Translations under genes and position numbers: made by a program
Shown: positions 8,356 to 16,898 of the stretch, piece after piece
Position numbering within the stretch: position 1 is the stretch's first letter
Layout of the letters: every line of letters begins with the position of its first letter
Source of the DNA: Pseudothauera nasutitermitis
Lineage (GTDB): Bacteria > Pseudomonadota > Gammaproteobacteria > Burkholderiales > Rhodocyclaceae
Length of the DNA: 64,000 nt
Reading direction: 5' to 3'
Assembly (NCBI RefSeq): GCF_004801295.1
Contig: NZ_SSOC01000005.1
Coordinates: forward strand, 124,001-188,000
The notes under the pieces: model-generated
The model's database searches: none
What the model was told of the DNA's origin: nothing
Seen by the model: only the letters and a program-made list of their open reading frames with translations

Positions 8356-9465
8356 TCACTCCTCACCGACCGCCAGCGCATACTGGCGCAGCGCGGCGCG
8401 GTACACCGCGGCCCATTGCCCGCGCACGGCTTCCCAGCGGTAGCGCTGCGCCTCGGCCAGCCCGGCCTCGGCCAGGCGCCGGTGCAGGGCCGCATCGTCG
8501 AGCACGCGCAGCACGGCCTGCGCCATGGCCTGCGCGTCGTCCGCCGGCACCAGCAGCGCGGTGCGTTCGTGCGCCACCATCCAGGGCACGCCACCCACCG
8601 CGGTACTCACCACCGGCACGCCGCTGGCCAGCGCTTCGAGCACCGCGTTGGGCATGTTATCCACGTTGCTGGGGTTCACCATGAGGTCTGCGTCACGGTA
8701 CAGCGCGGCCACCTGTTCGCGTTCCAGGCGCCCCGTGAAGCAGGTCGCATCCGCCACGCCGAGTTCGGCGGCCAGCGCGCGCAGTTCGGCGCCCTGCGGC
8801 CCCTCGCCGGCCACCGACAGGCGCGCGCGCGGGTAGCGCCGGCGCACTTCGGCGAAGGCGCGCAGCGCGGTATCGATGCCGTAGATCGCCTCCAGGTTGC
8901 GGGTGACGACCAGATGCGGCGCCTGCTCATCGCGGCGCCGCGCGGCGTCGGGGTGGAAGCGCTGCGGATCGACGATGTTGGGCACCACCCGGCCGGGCAT
9001 ACCGTGGCGGCCGAAGACCTCCAGCAGGAAACCGGAGGGCAGCACCAGCTGGGCGGCACGGCGCAGGGTGAAGCGCACGGCGGGCGCGGCCCCGGCGAGA
9101 AAGCCGGCGGCCTCGCCGCCACGGTAATTGACTACCACCGGCACACCGCGCAGCACGCCCAGCCACACCGCCGGCACGGCGAACAGATGCCAGGACCAGC
9201 CGGAATTGGCCATCACATGCGCCACGTCGGCGCGCCCGTAGGCACGCCACAGCGCGGCCAGATAGGGCAGCAGGCGGGCCAGCGCGCGCACTCCGCGCAG
9301 GCCGCCCAGCCACGCCGGGCGATACGGCGCATTGACCGCCACCACCTCCACCTCGGCGCCTTCGCCGCGCAGCAGTTCGGCAAGCTGGCGGGTCTGGTTG
9401 GCCATGCCGCCGGCCGGTGGCGGCAGCGGCCCGACCAGCGCCACGCGCAGCCCGTGCCAGTTCAT
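8356..9465 (-). CDS. Glycosyltransferase family 4
   Basis: This 369-residue GT-B enzyme begins MNWHGLRVALVGPLPPPAGG, with the glycine-rich loop of the acceptor domain. It contains VVPNIVDPQRFHP at the domain junction and the donor-site motif NMPNAVLEALASGVPVVST, matching the E-x7-E/N-x2-LEA pattern of GT4. It likely adds a sugar during polymer precursor assembly. The start at 9465 overlaps the stop of the TIGR04063-type gene upstream by four bases, and the stop lies just before the CoA-ligase-like gene, so it is firmly inside the operon. Confidence 0.87.
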   Translation of the reverse strand: MNWHGLRVALVGPLPPPAGGMANQTRQLAELLRGEGAEVEVVAVNAPYRPAWLGGLRGVRALARLLPYLAALWRAYGRADVAHVMANSGWSWHLFAVPAVWLGVLRGVPVVVNYRGGEAAGFLAGAAPAVRFTLRRAAQLVLPSGFLLEVFGRHGMPGRVVPNIVDPQRFHPDAARRRDEQAPHLVVTRNLEAIYGIDTALRAFAEVRRRYPRARLSVAGEGPQGAELRALAAELGVADATCFTGRLEREQVAALYRDADLMVNPSNVDNMPNAVLEALASGVPVVSTAVGGVPWMVAHERTALLVPADDAQAMAQAVLRVLDDAALHRRLAEAGLAEAQRYRWEAVRGQWAAVYRAALRQYALAVGEE

Positions 9466-10667
9466 GCGGCCGGCCCGCCGAGCACCCCGGCATAGGCCGG
9501 GCGGTAGGCCGCCACGCTGCGCGACCAGGTGCGCGCCTGTTCGACGAAACTGCGCCCGGCGCGCCCGAAGGCCGGCCATTCCGCGCGCCGCGCGAGCATC
9601 TCGCCGACCGCGTCGGCAAGCGCCTGCGGGCTGCCGGCGGCGAACAGGCGGCCGGTCTCGCCGTCGCGCACCAGCTCGCGGTGGCCGCCCACGTCGGAGG
9701 CGACGAACACGCGCTCCTGCGCCATGGCTTCGAGCGGCTTCAGCGGGGTGACCAGTTCGGTGAGGCGCATCGAATGGCGCGGGTACACCAGCAGGTCGAT
9801 CAGATCGTAGTAGCGCCCCACCTCGGCATGCGGCACGCGCCCGGTGAACACCACGCGCCCGGCCACGCCGAGTTCGGCGGCCAGCGCGCGCAGCCTGCCT
9901 TCCGCCGGCCCGCCGCCGACCAGCAGCACGCGCAGCGTGGGATGCGCGGCGATCAGCGCCGGCAGCGCGCGCATCAGCAGGTCCAGGCCCTCGTAGGCGT
10001 AGAAGGAGCCGACGAAGCCCAGCACGATGGCGCCGTCCAGCCCCAGGCGTGCGCGCAGCGCCGGGTCCGCCACGCCGGCCGGCTGGAAGTCCTCCACATC
10101 CACCGCGTTGGGGATCACCGTGACCCGCTCGGCCGGAATGCCGCGCGCGAGGATGTCGCCGCGCAGGCCCTCGCAGATGGTGAATACGTGGTCCACGCGG
10201 CGCAGCGCCCAGCTTTCCAGCGCGCGCGTGGCGCGGTAGCGCGGGCCGTTGGCGCGCGCGGTGCCGTGGTCCACGGCGGCGTCCTCCCAGAACGCGCGGA
10301 TCTCATACACCACCGGAATGCCCAGGCGGCGCCCCACGCGCAACGCGGGGATGGCGTTGAGCACCGGCGAATGGGCGTGCAGGATGTCCGGCCGCAGTTC
10401 TGCCGCCAGCGCCTCCAGGCGGCGCTCCAGCGCGCGCATCAGGCGCACTTCGTGGAAGCCCGGCGGCGCGGGCGGCGGCACCGGCGTGCGATGGAACAAC
10501 AGGCCATCGACCTCGTCCACCTCCGCCGCGCAGGCGCCCTGCTTGGGCGAGGTGAGGTGGAAGGTCTGCCAGCCCAGCGCGCGCTGCTCGCGCAGGAGGG
10601 CCGCGCTGCGGAAGGTGTAGCCGCTGTGCAGCGGAATGGAATGATCGAGTACGTGCAGGATGCGCAT
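9462..10667 (-). CDS. PEP-CTERM/exosortase A-associated glycosyltransferase (TIGR04063-type, GT4)
   Basis: The N-terminus MRILHVLDHSIPLHSGYTFR, followed by a PKQG segment, is characteristic of the exosortase A-associated glycosyltransferase named after Daro_2409. The 401-residue protein then shows the GT4 elements VIPNAVDVEDFQP, ILGFVGSFYAYEGLDLL-type second-domain start and RLTELVTPLKPLEAMAQ donor-site helix. It probably adds one sugar of the XrtA-associated polymer at the cytoplasmic membrane face. Only two bases separate it from the upstream amidotransferase gene, and its stop overlaps the following glycosyltransferase. Confidence 0.88.
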   Translation of the reverse strand: MRILHVLDHSIPLHSGYTFRSAALLREQRALGWQTFHLTSPKQGACAAEVDEVDGLLFHRTPVPPPAPPGFHEVRLMRALERRLEALAAELRPDILHAHSPVLNAIPALRVGRRLGIPVVYEIRAFWEDAAVDHGTARANGPRYRATRALESWALRRVDHVFTICEGLRGDILARGIPAERVTVIPNAVDVEDFQPAGVADPALRARLGLDGAIVLGFVGSFYAYEGLDLLMRALPALIAAHPTLRVLLVGGGPAEGRLRALAAELGVAGRVVFTGRVPHAEVGRYYDLIDLLVYPRHSMRLTELVTPLKPLEAMAQERVFVASDVGGHRELVRDGETGRLFAAGSPQALADAVGEMLARRAEWPAFGRAGRSFVEQARTWSRSVAAYRPAYAGVLGGPAA

Positions 10668-10669
10668 GT

Positions 10670-12610
10670 TCAGGCCACCTCACCCAGGGCCGCGCGCGCC
10701 GGCAGCGCGCCGCTGGCGGCGCCGGCATTGCGCAGGAAGGCTTCGAACATCAACAGCGACCACAACGGCGCGCTGTAGTCGCGCGCGCCGCTCTGGTGCG
10801 CCTCGACCAGATGGCGCAGCTGGCGGGCGTCGAACCAGCCGGTGGCGGCCAGCGTCTCGCCCAGCACCGCATCGCGCACGCGCTGGCGCAGCGGGCCGCG
10901 GAACCAGCGCGCCAGCGGCACCGCGAAGCCCATCTTGGGGCGGTACAGCACCTCGTGCGGCAGCATGGGCTCGAAGGCGCGCTTGAGCAGGACCTTGCCC
11001 TCGCCGCCGCGCACCTTCAGCTCGCGCGGCAGCCCGGCCAGCCATTCGACCAGCGGGTGATCCATCAGCGGTTCGCGCACTTCCAGCGAGTGCGCCATGC
11101 TGGCGCGGTCCACCTTGGTGTTGATGTCGCCGACCAGATAGGTCTTCAGGTCCAGGTACTGCACCAGCGCAAGCGCGTCGTCGGTGTCGGCGCGCGCGGC
11201 GTGGCGGCGGAACACTTCCAGCGCGCGGTAGCCGCCCAGGCTGGCGCGCAAGGCCGGCGAGAACAGCGCGCGGCGCTGCTCCTCGCGCAGCAGCGAGACG
11301 GAATGGCAGTAGGCCTGCACCGAATCGCGCGCCAGGGCCTGGAAGGTGGTCTTGCCGCGCAGCACGCGCGGCGCCCAGTCGGCCTTGGGATACACCCGGC
11401 CGAGCAGGCCGAACAGCGGGCGGCGCAGGCCCAGCGGCAGGGCGCCGCGCAGGCGCTCTTCCATCAGGTGCAGGCGGTAGCGCCGGTAGCCGCCGAAGCT
11501 CTCGTCGCCGCCGTCGCCGGAAAGCGCCACGGTGACGTGCTTGCGGGCAAGCTGGCAGACCCGCCAGGTGGGGATGGCCGAGCTGTCGGCATAGGGTTCG
11601 TCGTACAGCGCGGCAAGGTGGTCGATGAGGTCGAAGTCGTCGGATTTCACCGTTTCCACGTGGTGGCGGGTGCGGTAGCGCCCGGCGACCTGGCGGGCGA
11701 ACGCGGCTTCGTCGAACTGCGGGTCGTCGAAGGCGATGGAGCAGGTGTTCACCGGTTCATCGCTCAGCCCGGCCATGGTCGCCACCACCGCGCTGGAATC
11801 CACCCCGCCGGACAGGAAGGCGCCCAGCGGCACCTCGGAAATCATGCGCAGGCGCACCGATTCGCGCAGGCGCTCCAGCAGTTCGGCGCTGGCGTCCTCC
11901 AGCGAGGGCGCCGGGCCGTCCACGGCGAAGCGCACGTCCCAGTAGGCGCGCGGCTCGGGCAGCGCCTGGCCGCGCCGCGCGCACAGGGTTTCGCCGGGGC
12001 CCAGCTTGCGCGCACCGAGGAAGATGGTGCGCGGCTCGGCCACGTAGCCGAGGGCGAAGTATTCCTCCACCGCGCACGGGTCGATGCGCCGGTCCAGCCC
12101 GGGGTGGCACATCAGCGCCTTCAGTTCGGAGCCGAAGGCCAGCGTGCCGTCAGCCAGCTCGGCGTAGTACAGCGGCTTCACGCCCAGGCGGTCGCGCGCG
12201 AGGAACAGCGTGGCGCGCGCGCGATCATGCAGGGCGAAGGCGAACATGCCACGGAAGCGTTTCACGCACGCCTCGCCCCAGGCCGCCCAGGCGTGCACGA
12301 TGACCTCGGTGTCGCTGCGCGTGCGGAACACATGGCCGAGGGCTTCCAGCTCCGCCGCCAGTTCGCGATAGTTGTAGATCTCGCCGTTGAACACCACGCC
12401 CACCGAACCGTCGGCGTTGAACAGCGGCTGCTGGCCGGTGGCCAGGTCGATGATGGACAGGCGGCGGTGGGCGAGCGCCACGCCGGGTTCGAAATGCAGT
12501 CCGCCCTCGTCCGGGCCGCGATGGAACTGCGCGTCGTTCATGCGCCCGACCAGCTCGCGCGGCAGCTCGCGCGTGCCGCGCAGGTCGAAGATGCCGGCGA
12601 TGCCGCACAT
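10670..12610 (-). CDS. XrtA-associated asparagine synthase-like amidotransferase (TIGR03108-type)
   Basis: The 646-residue protein starts MCGIAGIFDLRG, giving the nucleophilic Cys2 of class II glutamine amidotransferases. The GATase domain occupies about residues 1-200 (FNGEIYNYRELAAEL), and the asparagine-synthetase domain follows with the ATP pyrophosphatase loop LSGGVDSSAV and SGDGGDESFGGY. Such enzymes take ammonia from glutamine and amidate a carboxylate activated by AMP; in exopolysaccharide clusters the acceptor is thought to be a uronic acid or similar group. AAGGAC lies about eight bases before the ATG. It follows the stp2 glycosyltransferase by twenty bases. Confidence 0.92.
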   Translation of the reverse strand: MCGIAGIFDLRGTRELPRELVGRMNDAQFHRGPDEGGLHFEPGVALAHRRLSIIDLATGQQPLFNADGSVGVVFNGEIYNYRELAAELEALGHVFRTRSDTEVIVHAWAAWGEACVKRFRGMFAFALHDRARATLFLARDRLGVKPLYYAELADGTLAFGSELKALMCHPGLDRRIDPCAVEEYFALGYVAEPRTIFLGARKLGPGETLCARRGQALPEPRAYWDVRFAVDGPAPSLEDASAELLERLRESVRLRMISEVPLGAFLSGGVDSSAVVATMAGLSDEPVNTCSIAFDDPQFDEAAFARQVAGRYRTRHHVETVKSDDFDLIDHLAALYDEPYADSSAIPTWRVCQLARKHVTVALSGDGGDESFGGYRRYRLHLMEERLRGALPLGLRRPLFGLLGRVYPKADWAPRVLRGKTTFQALARDSVQAYCHSVSLLREEQRRALFSPALRASLGGYRALEVFRRHAARADTDDALALVQYLDLKTYLVGDINTKVDRASMAHSLEVREPLMDHPLVEWLAGLPRELKVRGGEGKVLLKRAFEPMLPHEVLYRPKMGFAVPLARWFRGPLRQRVRDAVLGETLAATGWFDARQLRHLVEAHQSGARDYSAPLWSLLMFEAFLRNAGAASGALPARAALGEVA

Positions 12611-12630
12611 GGGGTGGGTCCTTCTCGTTG

Positions 12631-13782
12631 TCAGCCGGCCGCGGCCAGCAATTCGTCGTACAGCGCGGCGTAGCGCGCCACCATGCCATCCAGGCTGAAG
12701 CCTTCTTCCACCCGCACCCGCCCGGCCAGCCCCTGTGCGCGGGCGCGCTGCGGGGCGTGCAGCCAGCCGGCCAGCGCGGCGGCCAGCGCTTCTTCGTCGC
12801 CGGCCGGCACCAGCGTGCCGGTGCGTCCGGCGTCCACCAGTTCCGGGTTGCCGCCCACCGCGCTGGCGATCACCGGCAGGCCGCTGGCCATGGCCTCCAG
12901 CACGGTGTTGGAGATGCCTTCGGCGCGCGAGGGCAGCACGAAGCCGTCCAGCGCGCGCATGACCTCCGGCGTGTCGTCGCGCTCGCCGGCCAGCCACACC
13001 CGCCCGCCCAGCCCGGCCTCCGCCACCGTGCGTTCGAGGTCGGCGCGCAAGGGGCCGTCGCCGACGATGCACAGGCGCAGCGGCGCGGCCAGTTGCGGCT
13101 CGCTGCGCAGCAGGCGGGCGAAGGCGCGCACCAGCAGGGTCTGGTCCTTGACCGCCTGCAGACGGCCCACGGTACCGATCACGCGCAGCGCGGATGCGTT
13201 GAACGGCGAACCGGCGAGCGGTTCGCGCCCGCGTTCGGCGGGATGGAAGCGGCGCGCATCCACGCCGTTGCAGATGCGCGCAATGCGCGCCGCCGGCACG
13301 CCCACGCGGGCGTTCAGATAGCCCTCCAGCTGGGCGGAGAGCGCCACGTAGCGGGTGACGAAGGGCCGGTAGGCGCGCCGCACCCACTGGTAGCGCCGGC
13401 GCGTGCCCTGCGGGTCGCCGACGTCCCAGCCGTGCTCGCCGTGGATGCGCACCGGCACGCCGGCCATGCGCGCCGGCACCTGCACTTCCAGCGCGGCCAG
13501 GTTGCGCGTGTGCACCACCGCCGGGCGCAGTTCGCGGAACAGCGCGGCGAGCCGGCCGTACAGGCGGAAGCCGTGCCCCGGCGGCTTGCTCAGGTCGATG
13601 AATTCCACGTCCGCGCGCGCCACCCGCGCGCGAAAGCGCGGGCAGCTGTCGGTGAGCGAGAGCACGGCGTGGCGGTAGCGCGACTCGGGCAGGCCGTTGA
13701 TCAGGTTGACCACGCCGTTCTCCAGCCCGCCGACGCGGAAGCCGTACAGCACGTGGGCGATCAGCGGACGCGGGTCGCTCAT
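12631..13782 (-). CDS. XrtA-associated sugar transferase, stp2 family (TIGR03088-type, GT4)
   Basis: The 383-residue protein starts PLIAHVLYGFRVGGLENGVV after a short leader, matching the stp2 family of exosortase-associated sugar transferases. GT4 motifs follow: RICNGVDARRFHP, VIGTVGRLQAVKDQTLLV and the donor-site element EGISNTVLEAMASGLPVI. It likely acts on an undecaprenyl-linked intermediate. The ATG at 13782 overlaps the exosortase stop (ATGA); the open frame continues upstream into that gene, but no better start exists there. The sugar transferred is not predictable. Confidence 0.89.
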   Translation of the reverse strand: MSDPRPLIAHVLYGFRVGGLENGVVNLINGLPESRYRHAVLSLTDSCPRFRARVARADVEFIDLSKPPGHGFRLYGRLAALFRELRPAVVHTRNLAALEVQVPARMAGVPVRIHGEHGWDVGDPQGTRRRYQWVRRAYRPFVTRYVALSAQLEGYLNARVGVPAARIARICNGVDARRFHPAERGREPLAGSPFNASALRVIGTVGRLQAVKDQTLLVRAFARLLRSEPQLAAPLRLCIVGDGPLRADLERTVAEAGLGGRVWLAGERDDTPEVMRALDGFVLPSRAEGISNTVLEAMASGLPVIASAVGGNPELVDAGRTGTLVPAGDEEALAAALAGWLHAPQRARAQGLAGRVRVEEGFSLDGMVARYAALYDELLAAAG

Positions 13783-15356
13783 CGTTGCGCTCCCGCCTGC
13801 ACGGCCGCGTCGTCGAGCACGCGCAGCAGGGCCGGGCCGGCGGCCTCGGCGAACGCCCGCGCGCTGCGCCGGGCGGCCTCGGGGTCGTCGCCCTGCGGCA
13901 CCAGCAGGGCGATGTAGGCAGCATCGTCGGCGCGCCCGGTGAGGCGGTCGAGCGCCTTCAGCACCTTGGCGCGCACTTCGCTGGTGACCACCCGGCCGTC
14001 CATCCAGTACCACTCCCACACCGCCACGCGCAGGCGCTCGTCGGCGCGCGTGACGGTGGCGCGGCGCACTTCAACCGTGCCGCCGTCCGTACCCACCGGC
14101 AGGGTGTCGGCCTCGCGCGCATGGACCAGCCAGGCATTGCTCTCCGGCGCCACCAGCCGGTTGGACCAGGTGACCAGTTCATGGCCGGGACGCTGGTCGG
14201 CGAAATAGGCCAGATGCACGCTGACCACCTCGTCGCCGCGCCGCCAGCTGCGCCGCAGTTCGCCGCGCGCGCCGAGGTAGTGCGGGCGGAATTCGCTCTC
14301 GGCGGCCGGGTCTTCCACCCAGCCGGGCACTTCCGCCGGCCAGGCCAGCGCCACGCGGTAATCCGCCTGCGGCGCGTCCAGGTGCGCCTGCAACAGCGGG
14401 AAGAACGCGCTGGCCGCCGCCAGCACAGCGACCGCCGCCAACGCGCGGCCGGCAGGCACGGCGGCCTGTACGCGCGGCGCGGTGGGCACCGGCCCGGGCT
14501 GCAAATCTTCGCGCCAGCGCGCGCCGATGGCGAACATCAGCAGGATCACCACGCCGAAGAACACCCAGCCGTAGATCAGGTGGTCCACGCCGGCGGCGAC
14601 GCGGTTGTCGGACAGATAGCCGAGCAGCACGATCAGGTAGGCGCGCATCCAGTTGGCGACGATGGGCACCACCGCCGCCAGGGCGACGAAGGCCAGCCGG
14701 CGGCGCAGGCTGCGGTAGTGCAGATGGGCGTACAGCGTGCCGATCATCAGCGAGGCGATCAGGTAGCGGATGCCGCTGCACGCTTCCACCACCGACCAGC
14801 GCCCGTTGGGCACGATGAAGTGCAGGCCTTCCTGGAACACCGGCACGCCGGACAGGCGCAGCGCGCCGACGGTGAAGGTGGCGGTATGCGCCATCAGCCA
14901 GGGCATCAGGAATTCGCCCAGCGGCACGCCGAAGAACAGGAAGCCGAGCGGGAAGGCCAGCACCCGCGCGGCCTGCCCGCCGAGCACGCCGGCCAGCACG
15001 GCGACCAGCATGGTGGCGAAGGCCAGGTGGGAGAGCGCGGCCACCGCGGCCAGTTGGCCGAGCATCCAGGCCACGCCCGCGCCCGCCACCACGGCCAGCG
15101 CCGGCCAGGCGCGCGGCGCGGGCCGCAGGCCGGCCAGCCGGGCGCGCTGGCGCCACACCAGCCAGGCGCACAGCGGCAGCACCGCCAGGCCGTGCGCAAA
15201 GGTTTCCGAACGCCACCAGATGCCGGCGATCTCGCGCGCGGTGGGCCAGTACCACCCGACCATCCAGGCGAAGGTGACGGCCAGCGCGACGCCGACCGCC
15301 ACGGCCCCGCCCGCCGCGCGCACCGGCACGGCGGCGGACAGCGCGTCGCGTCTCAT
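13779..15356 (-). CDS. xrtA: Exosortase A fused to an EpsI domain
   Basis: This 525-residue protein has about eight hydrophobic helices in its first 290 residues and the exosortase catalytic triad: Cys193 in VVEACSGIRYLIAS, Arg238 in NWMRAYLIVL and His259 in VDHLIYGW. Residues from about 310 to the end form the EpsI domain (HLDAPQADYRVALAWP onward), often a separate gene. The family is presumed to cleave C-terminal PEP-CTERM sorting signals in the inner membrane and pass the proteins on for surface attachment; EpsI is associated with exopolysaccharide export. The ATG at 15356 overlaps the stp1 stop, and the stop overlaps stp2. A longer open frame extends upstream but is shadow of stp1. No PEP-CTERM substrate is encoded in this window. 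Confidence 0.93.
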   Translation of the reverse strand: MRRDALSAAVPVRAAGGAVAVGVALAVTFAWMVGWYWPTAREIAGIWWRSETFAHGLAVLPLCAWLVWRQRARLAGLRPAPRAWPALAVVAGAGVAWMLGQLAAVAALSHLAFATMLVAVLAGVLGGQAARVLAFPLGFLFFGVPLGEFLMPWLMAHTATFTVGALRLSGVPVFQEGLHFIVPNGRWSVVEACSGIRYLIASLMIGTLYAHLHYRSLRRRLAFVALAAVVPIVANWMRAYLIVLLGYLSDNRVAAGVDHLIYGWVFFGVVILLMFAIGARWREDLQPGPVPTAPRVQAAVPAGRALAAVAVLAAASAFFPLLQAHLDAPQADYRVALAWPAEVPGWVEDPAAESEFRPHYLGARGELRRSWRRGDEVVSVHLAYFADQRPGHELVTWSNRLVAPESNAWLVHAREADTLPVGTDGGTVEVRRATVTRADERLRVAVWEWYWMDGRVVTSEVRAKVLKALDRLTGRADDAAYIALLVPQGDDPEAARRSARAFAEAAGPALLRVLDDAAVQAGAQR

Positions 15357-16630
15357 GCGGGCGCTCCGGCCGGGCACGGCGCGCCCGCCGCCCCCGCTGC
15401 CGGCAGGGCACCATCCCCATCGGCATCGAGCAGGCGGTCGAGCATGCCCAGGTGGGCGGACCAGCTGTAGTGGCCCTCCACCGTGCGGCGCGCGGCAGCG
15501 CCGATGGCCGCCCCGGTGGCCGGCGCGGCGAGCAGCGCAGTCAGGCACTCGCCGAAGGCGCGCGCATCGCCGGCGGCCAGCCAGTCGCGCCCGTGTTCGC
15601 CGGCCAGCCCGCTGGCGGCGGCGGCGGAAACCACCACCGCGCGGCCCATCGCCATGGCTTCCAGCACCTTGTTCTGGATGCCGCGCGCCACGCGCAGCGG
15701 CGCCACCACGGCGGACGCGTGGGCCAGATAAGGGCGCACGTCGGGCACCGCGCCGGTCACCACGACATCCGGCGCGGCCAGCGCGCGCACCGCCGGCGCC
15801 GGGTTCATGCCGACCACGTAGAAACGCACGCCGGGCACCAGCACGCGCAGGCGGGGCAGGACCTCGGTGGCGAACCAGCACACCGCGTCGATGTTCGGCC
15901 AGTAGTCCATCGCCCCGGTGAACACCACCGTGGGCCCGCCCTGTTCCCAGGGTTCGGGGAAGACGTGCGCGGGGGAGAAATACCCGGCATCCACGCCGTT
16001 CTGCATGACGCCGACGCATGCCGAGGTGTCGGGCGCGAGTTTGCGGAACAGTTCGGTCTCGGCGGCGGTAACGAACAGCGCCGCGCGCGCGCGCAACGCT
16101 ACCGCGCGCTCGAAGGCCAGCAGGCGCTCGCCCTCGCGGCGGTACAGCCAGGCCATGGGGCCGCGCCGGTGCTCGGCGTACTGCGTCCATTTGGCCGAAT
16201 CGACGTCGCAGAAGTCGATCACCGCGTTGCCCAGCCCGACGCGCGCCTCCAGGTACTGCGCCATCGGCCCGGAAAACACCATCGCGCGGCGGATGTCCGC
16301 GCGCTCGACCACCTCGCCCACCCAGCGGCGCATGGCGGCGCTGCGGTAGTACGGCAGGCTGAGCGCCTCGCCGGTCAACAGCCCGCGCAGGCTGGCCAGG
16401 CGCGCGGGCAGCGGGCGCAAACGCTCGACGTGGACCTCGGCGCACCATTCGCCCAGGTGCTCGGCGCCGGCCATATCTTCCGCGCGGTCGGCGAAGCAGC
16501 CCAGATAGACGCGGTGGCGCTCGGCCAGTTGGCGCAGGATGTTGAACGAGCGCAGCTTGTCGCCCTTGTTGGGCGGCCAGGGAATGCGGTGGACGAGGTA
16601 GAGCAGCGGCGGGCCAGGGTCTGTTGGCAT
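15353..16630 (-). CDS. XrtA-associated sugar transferase, stp1 family (TIGR03087-type)
   Basis: After a short leader the protein reads PPLLYLVHRIPWPPNKGDKL, the hallmark N-terminus of the stp1 family of exosortase-associated glycosyltransferases. GT-B elements include the late SAVVAPLRVARGIQNKVLEA donor-site region and AMAMGRAVVVS. The product is about 425 residues. Possible starts are ATG 16630 and ATG 16639; both sit inside the left terminal repeat of the element at 16617-16883, so the first residues (MKPMPTDP) derive from repeat sequence and no good Shine-Dalgarno lies upstream. The native start may have been replaced. The stop overlaps the exosortase start. Confidence 0.88.
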   Translation of the reverse strand: MPTDPGPPLLYLVHRIPWPPNKGDKLRSFNILRQLAERHRVYLGCFADRAEDMAGAEHLGEWCAEVHVERLRPLPARLASLRGLLTGEALSLPYYRSAAMRRWVGEVVERADIRRAMVFSGPMAQYLEARVGLGNAVIDFCDVDSAKWTQYAEHRRGPMAWLYRREGERLLAFERAVALRARAALFVTAAETELFRKLAPDTSACVGVMQNGVDAGYFSPAHVFPEPWEQGGPTVVFTGAMDYWPNIDAVCWFATEVLPRLRVLVPGVRFYVVGMNPAPAVRALAAPDVVVTGAVPDVRPYLAHASAVVAPLRVARGIQNKVLEAMAMGRAVVVSAAAASGLAGEHGRDWLAAGDARAFGECLTALLAAPATGAAIGAAARRTVEGHYSWSAHLGMLDRLLDADGDGALPAAGAAGAPCPAGAPA

Positions 16631-16883
16631 AGGTTTCATGGGTCGCGCTCGGCCGAGTGGGTTTCCAGTGCAAGGCGCGGCGACGTGGATTGGGTGGTTC
16701 CCAATCGAGGAGCCGCAACGCGGCAATGGGAACCCACTCGGCCGAGCCCTTCGGGTTGTGTCCAAACGCCCCCGCTACGGCGTTGCGCTCCTTGTCGAGG
16801 GAACCACCCTCGACTGCGTCGCGCGCCTTGTAGCGAGAGCGTTTGGACACAACGCGGCCCATGAAACCTATGCCAACAGACCC
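16617..16883. repeat. 267-bp element with 26-bp perfect terminal inverted repeats and two internal hairpins
   Basis: Bases 16617-16642 (starting GGGTCTGTTGGCATAGG) are exactly complementary to 16858-16883. Inside lie two further dyads: CGGCCGAGTGGGTT near 16650 pairs with AACCCACTCGGCCG near 16740, and GTTGTGTCCAAACGC near 16754-16768 pairs with GCGTTTGGACACAAC near 16840-16854. The arrangement is a cruciform with two arms. No gene is supportable inside it. It sits between the FemAB-like gene and stp1, reaches into the stp1 start, and shows no obvious target duplication. It could be a MITE/REP-type element or, if transcribed with the operon, a structured leader. Confidence 0.85.
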
Positions 16884-16898
16884 TATCCATGGCGCGGC

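Noticed and set aside
14906-16862. Extension of the exosortase frame far upstream to 1027 codons
   Set aside because: The extra sequence is the shadow of stp1 in another frame; ATG 15356, overlapping the stp1 stop, gives a normal exosortase start.
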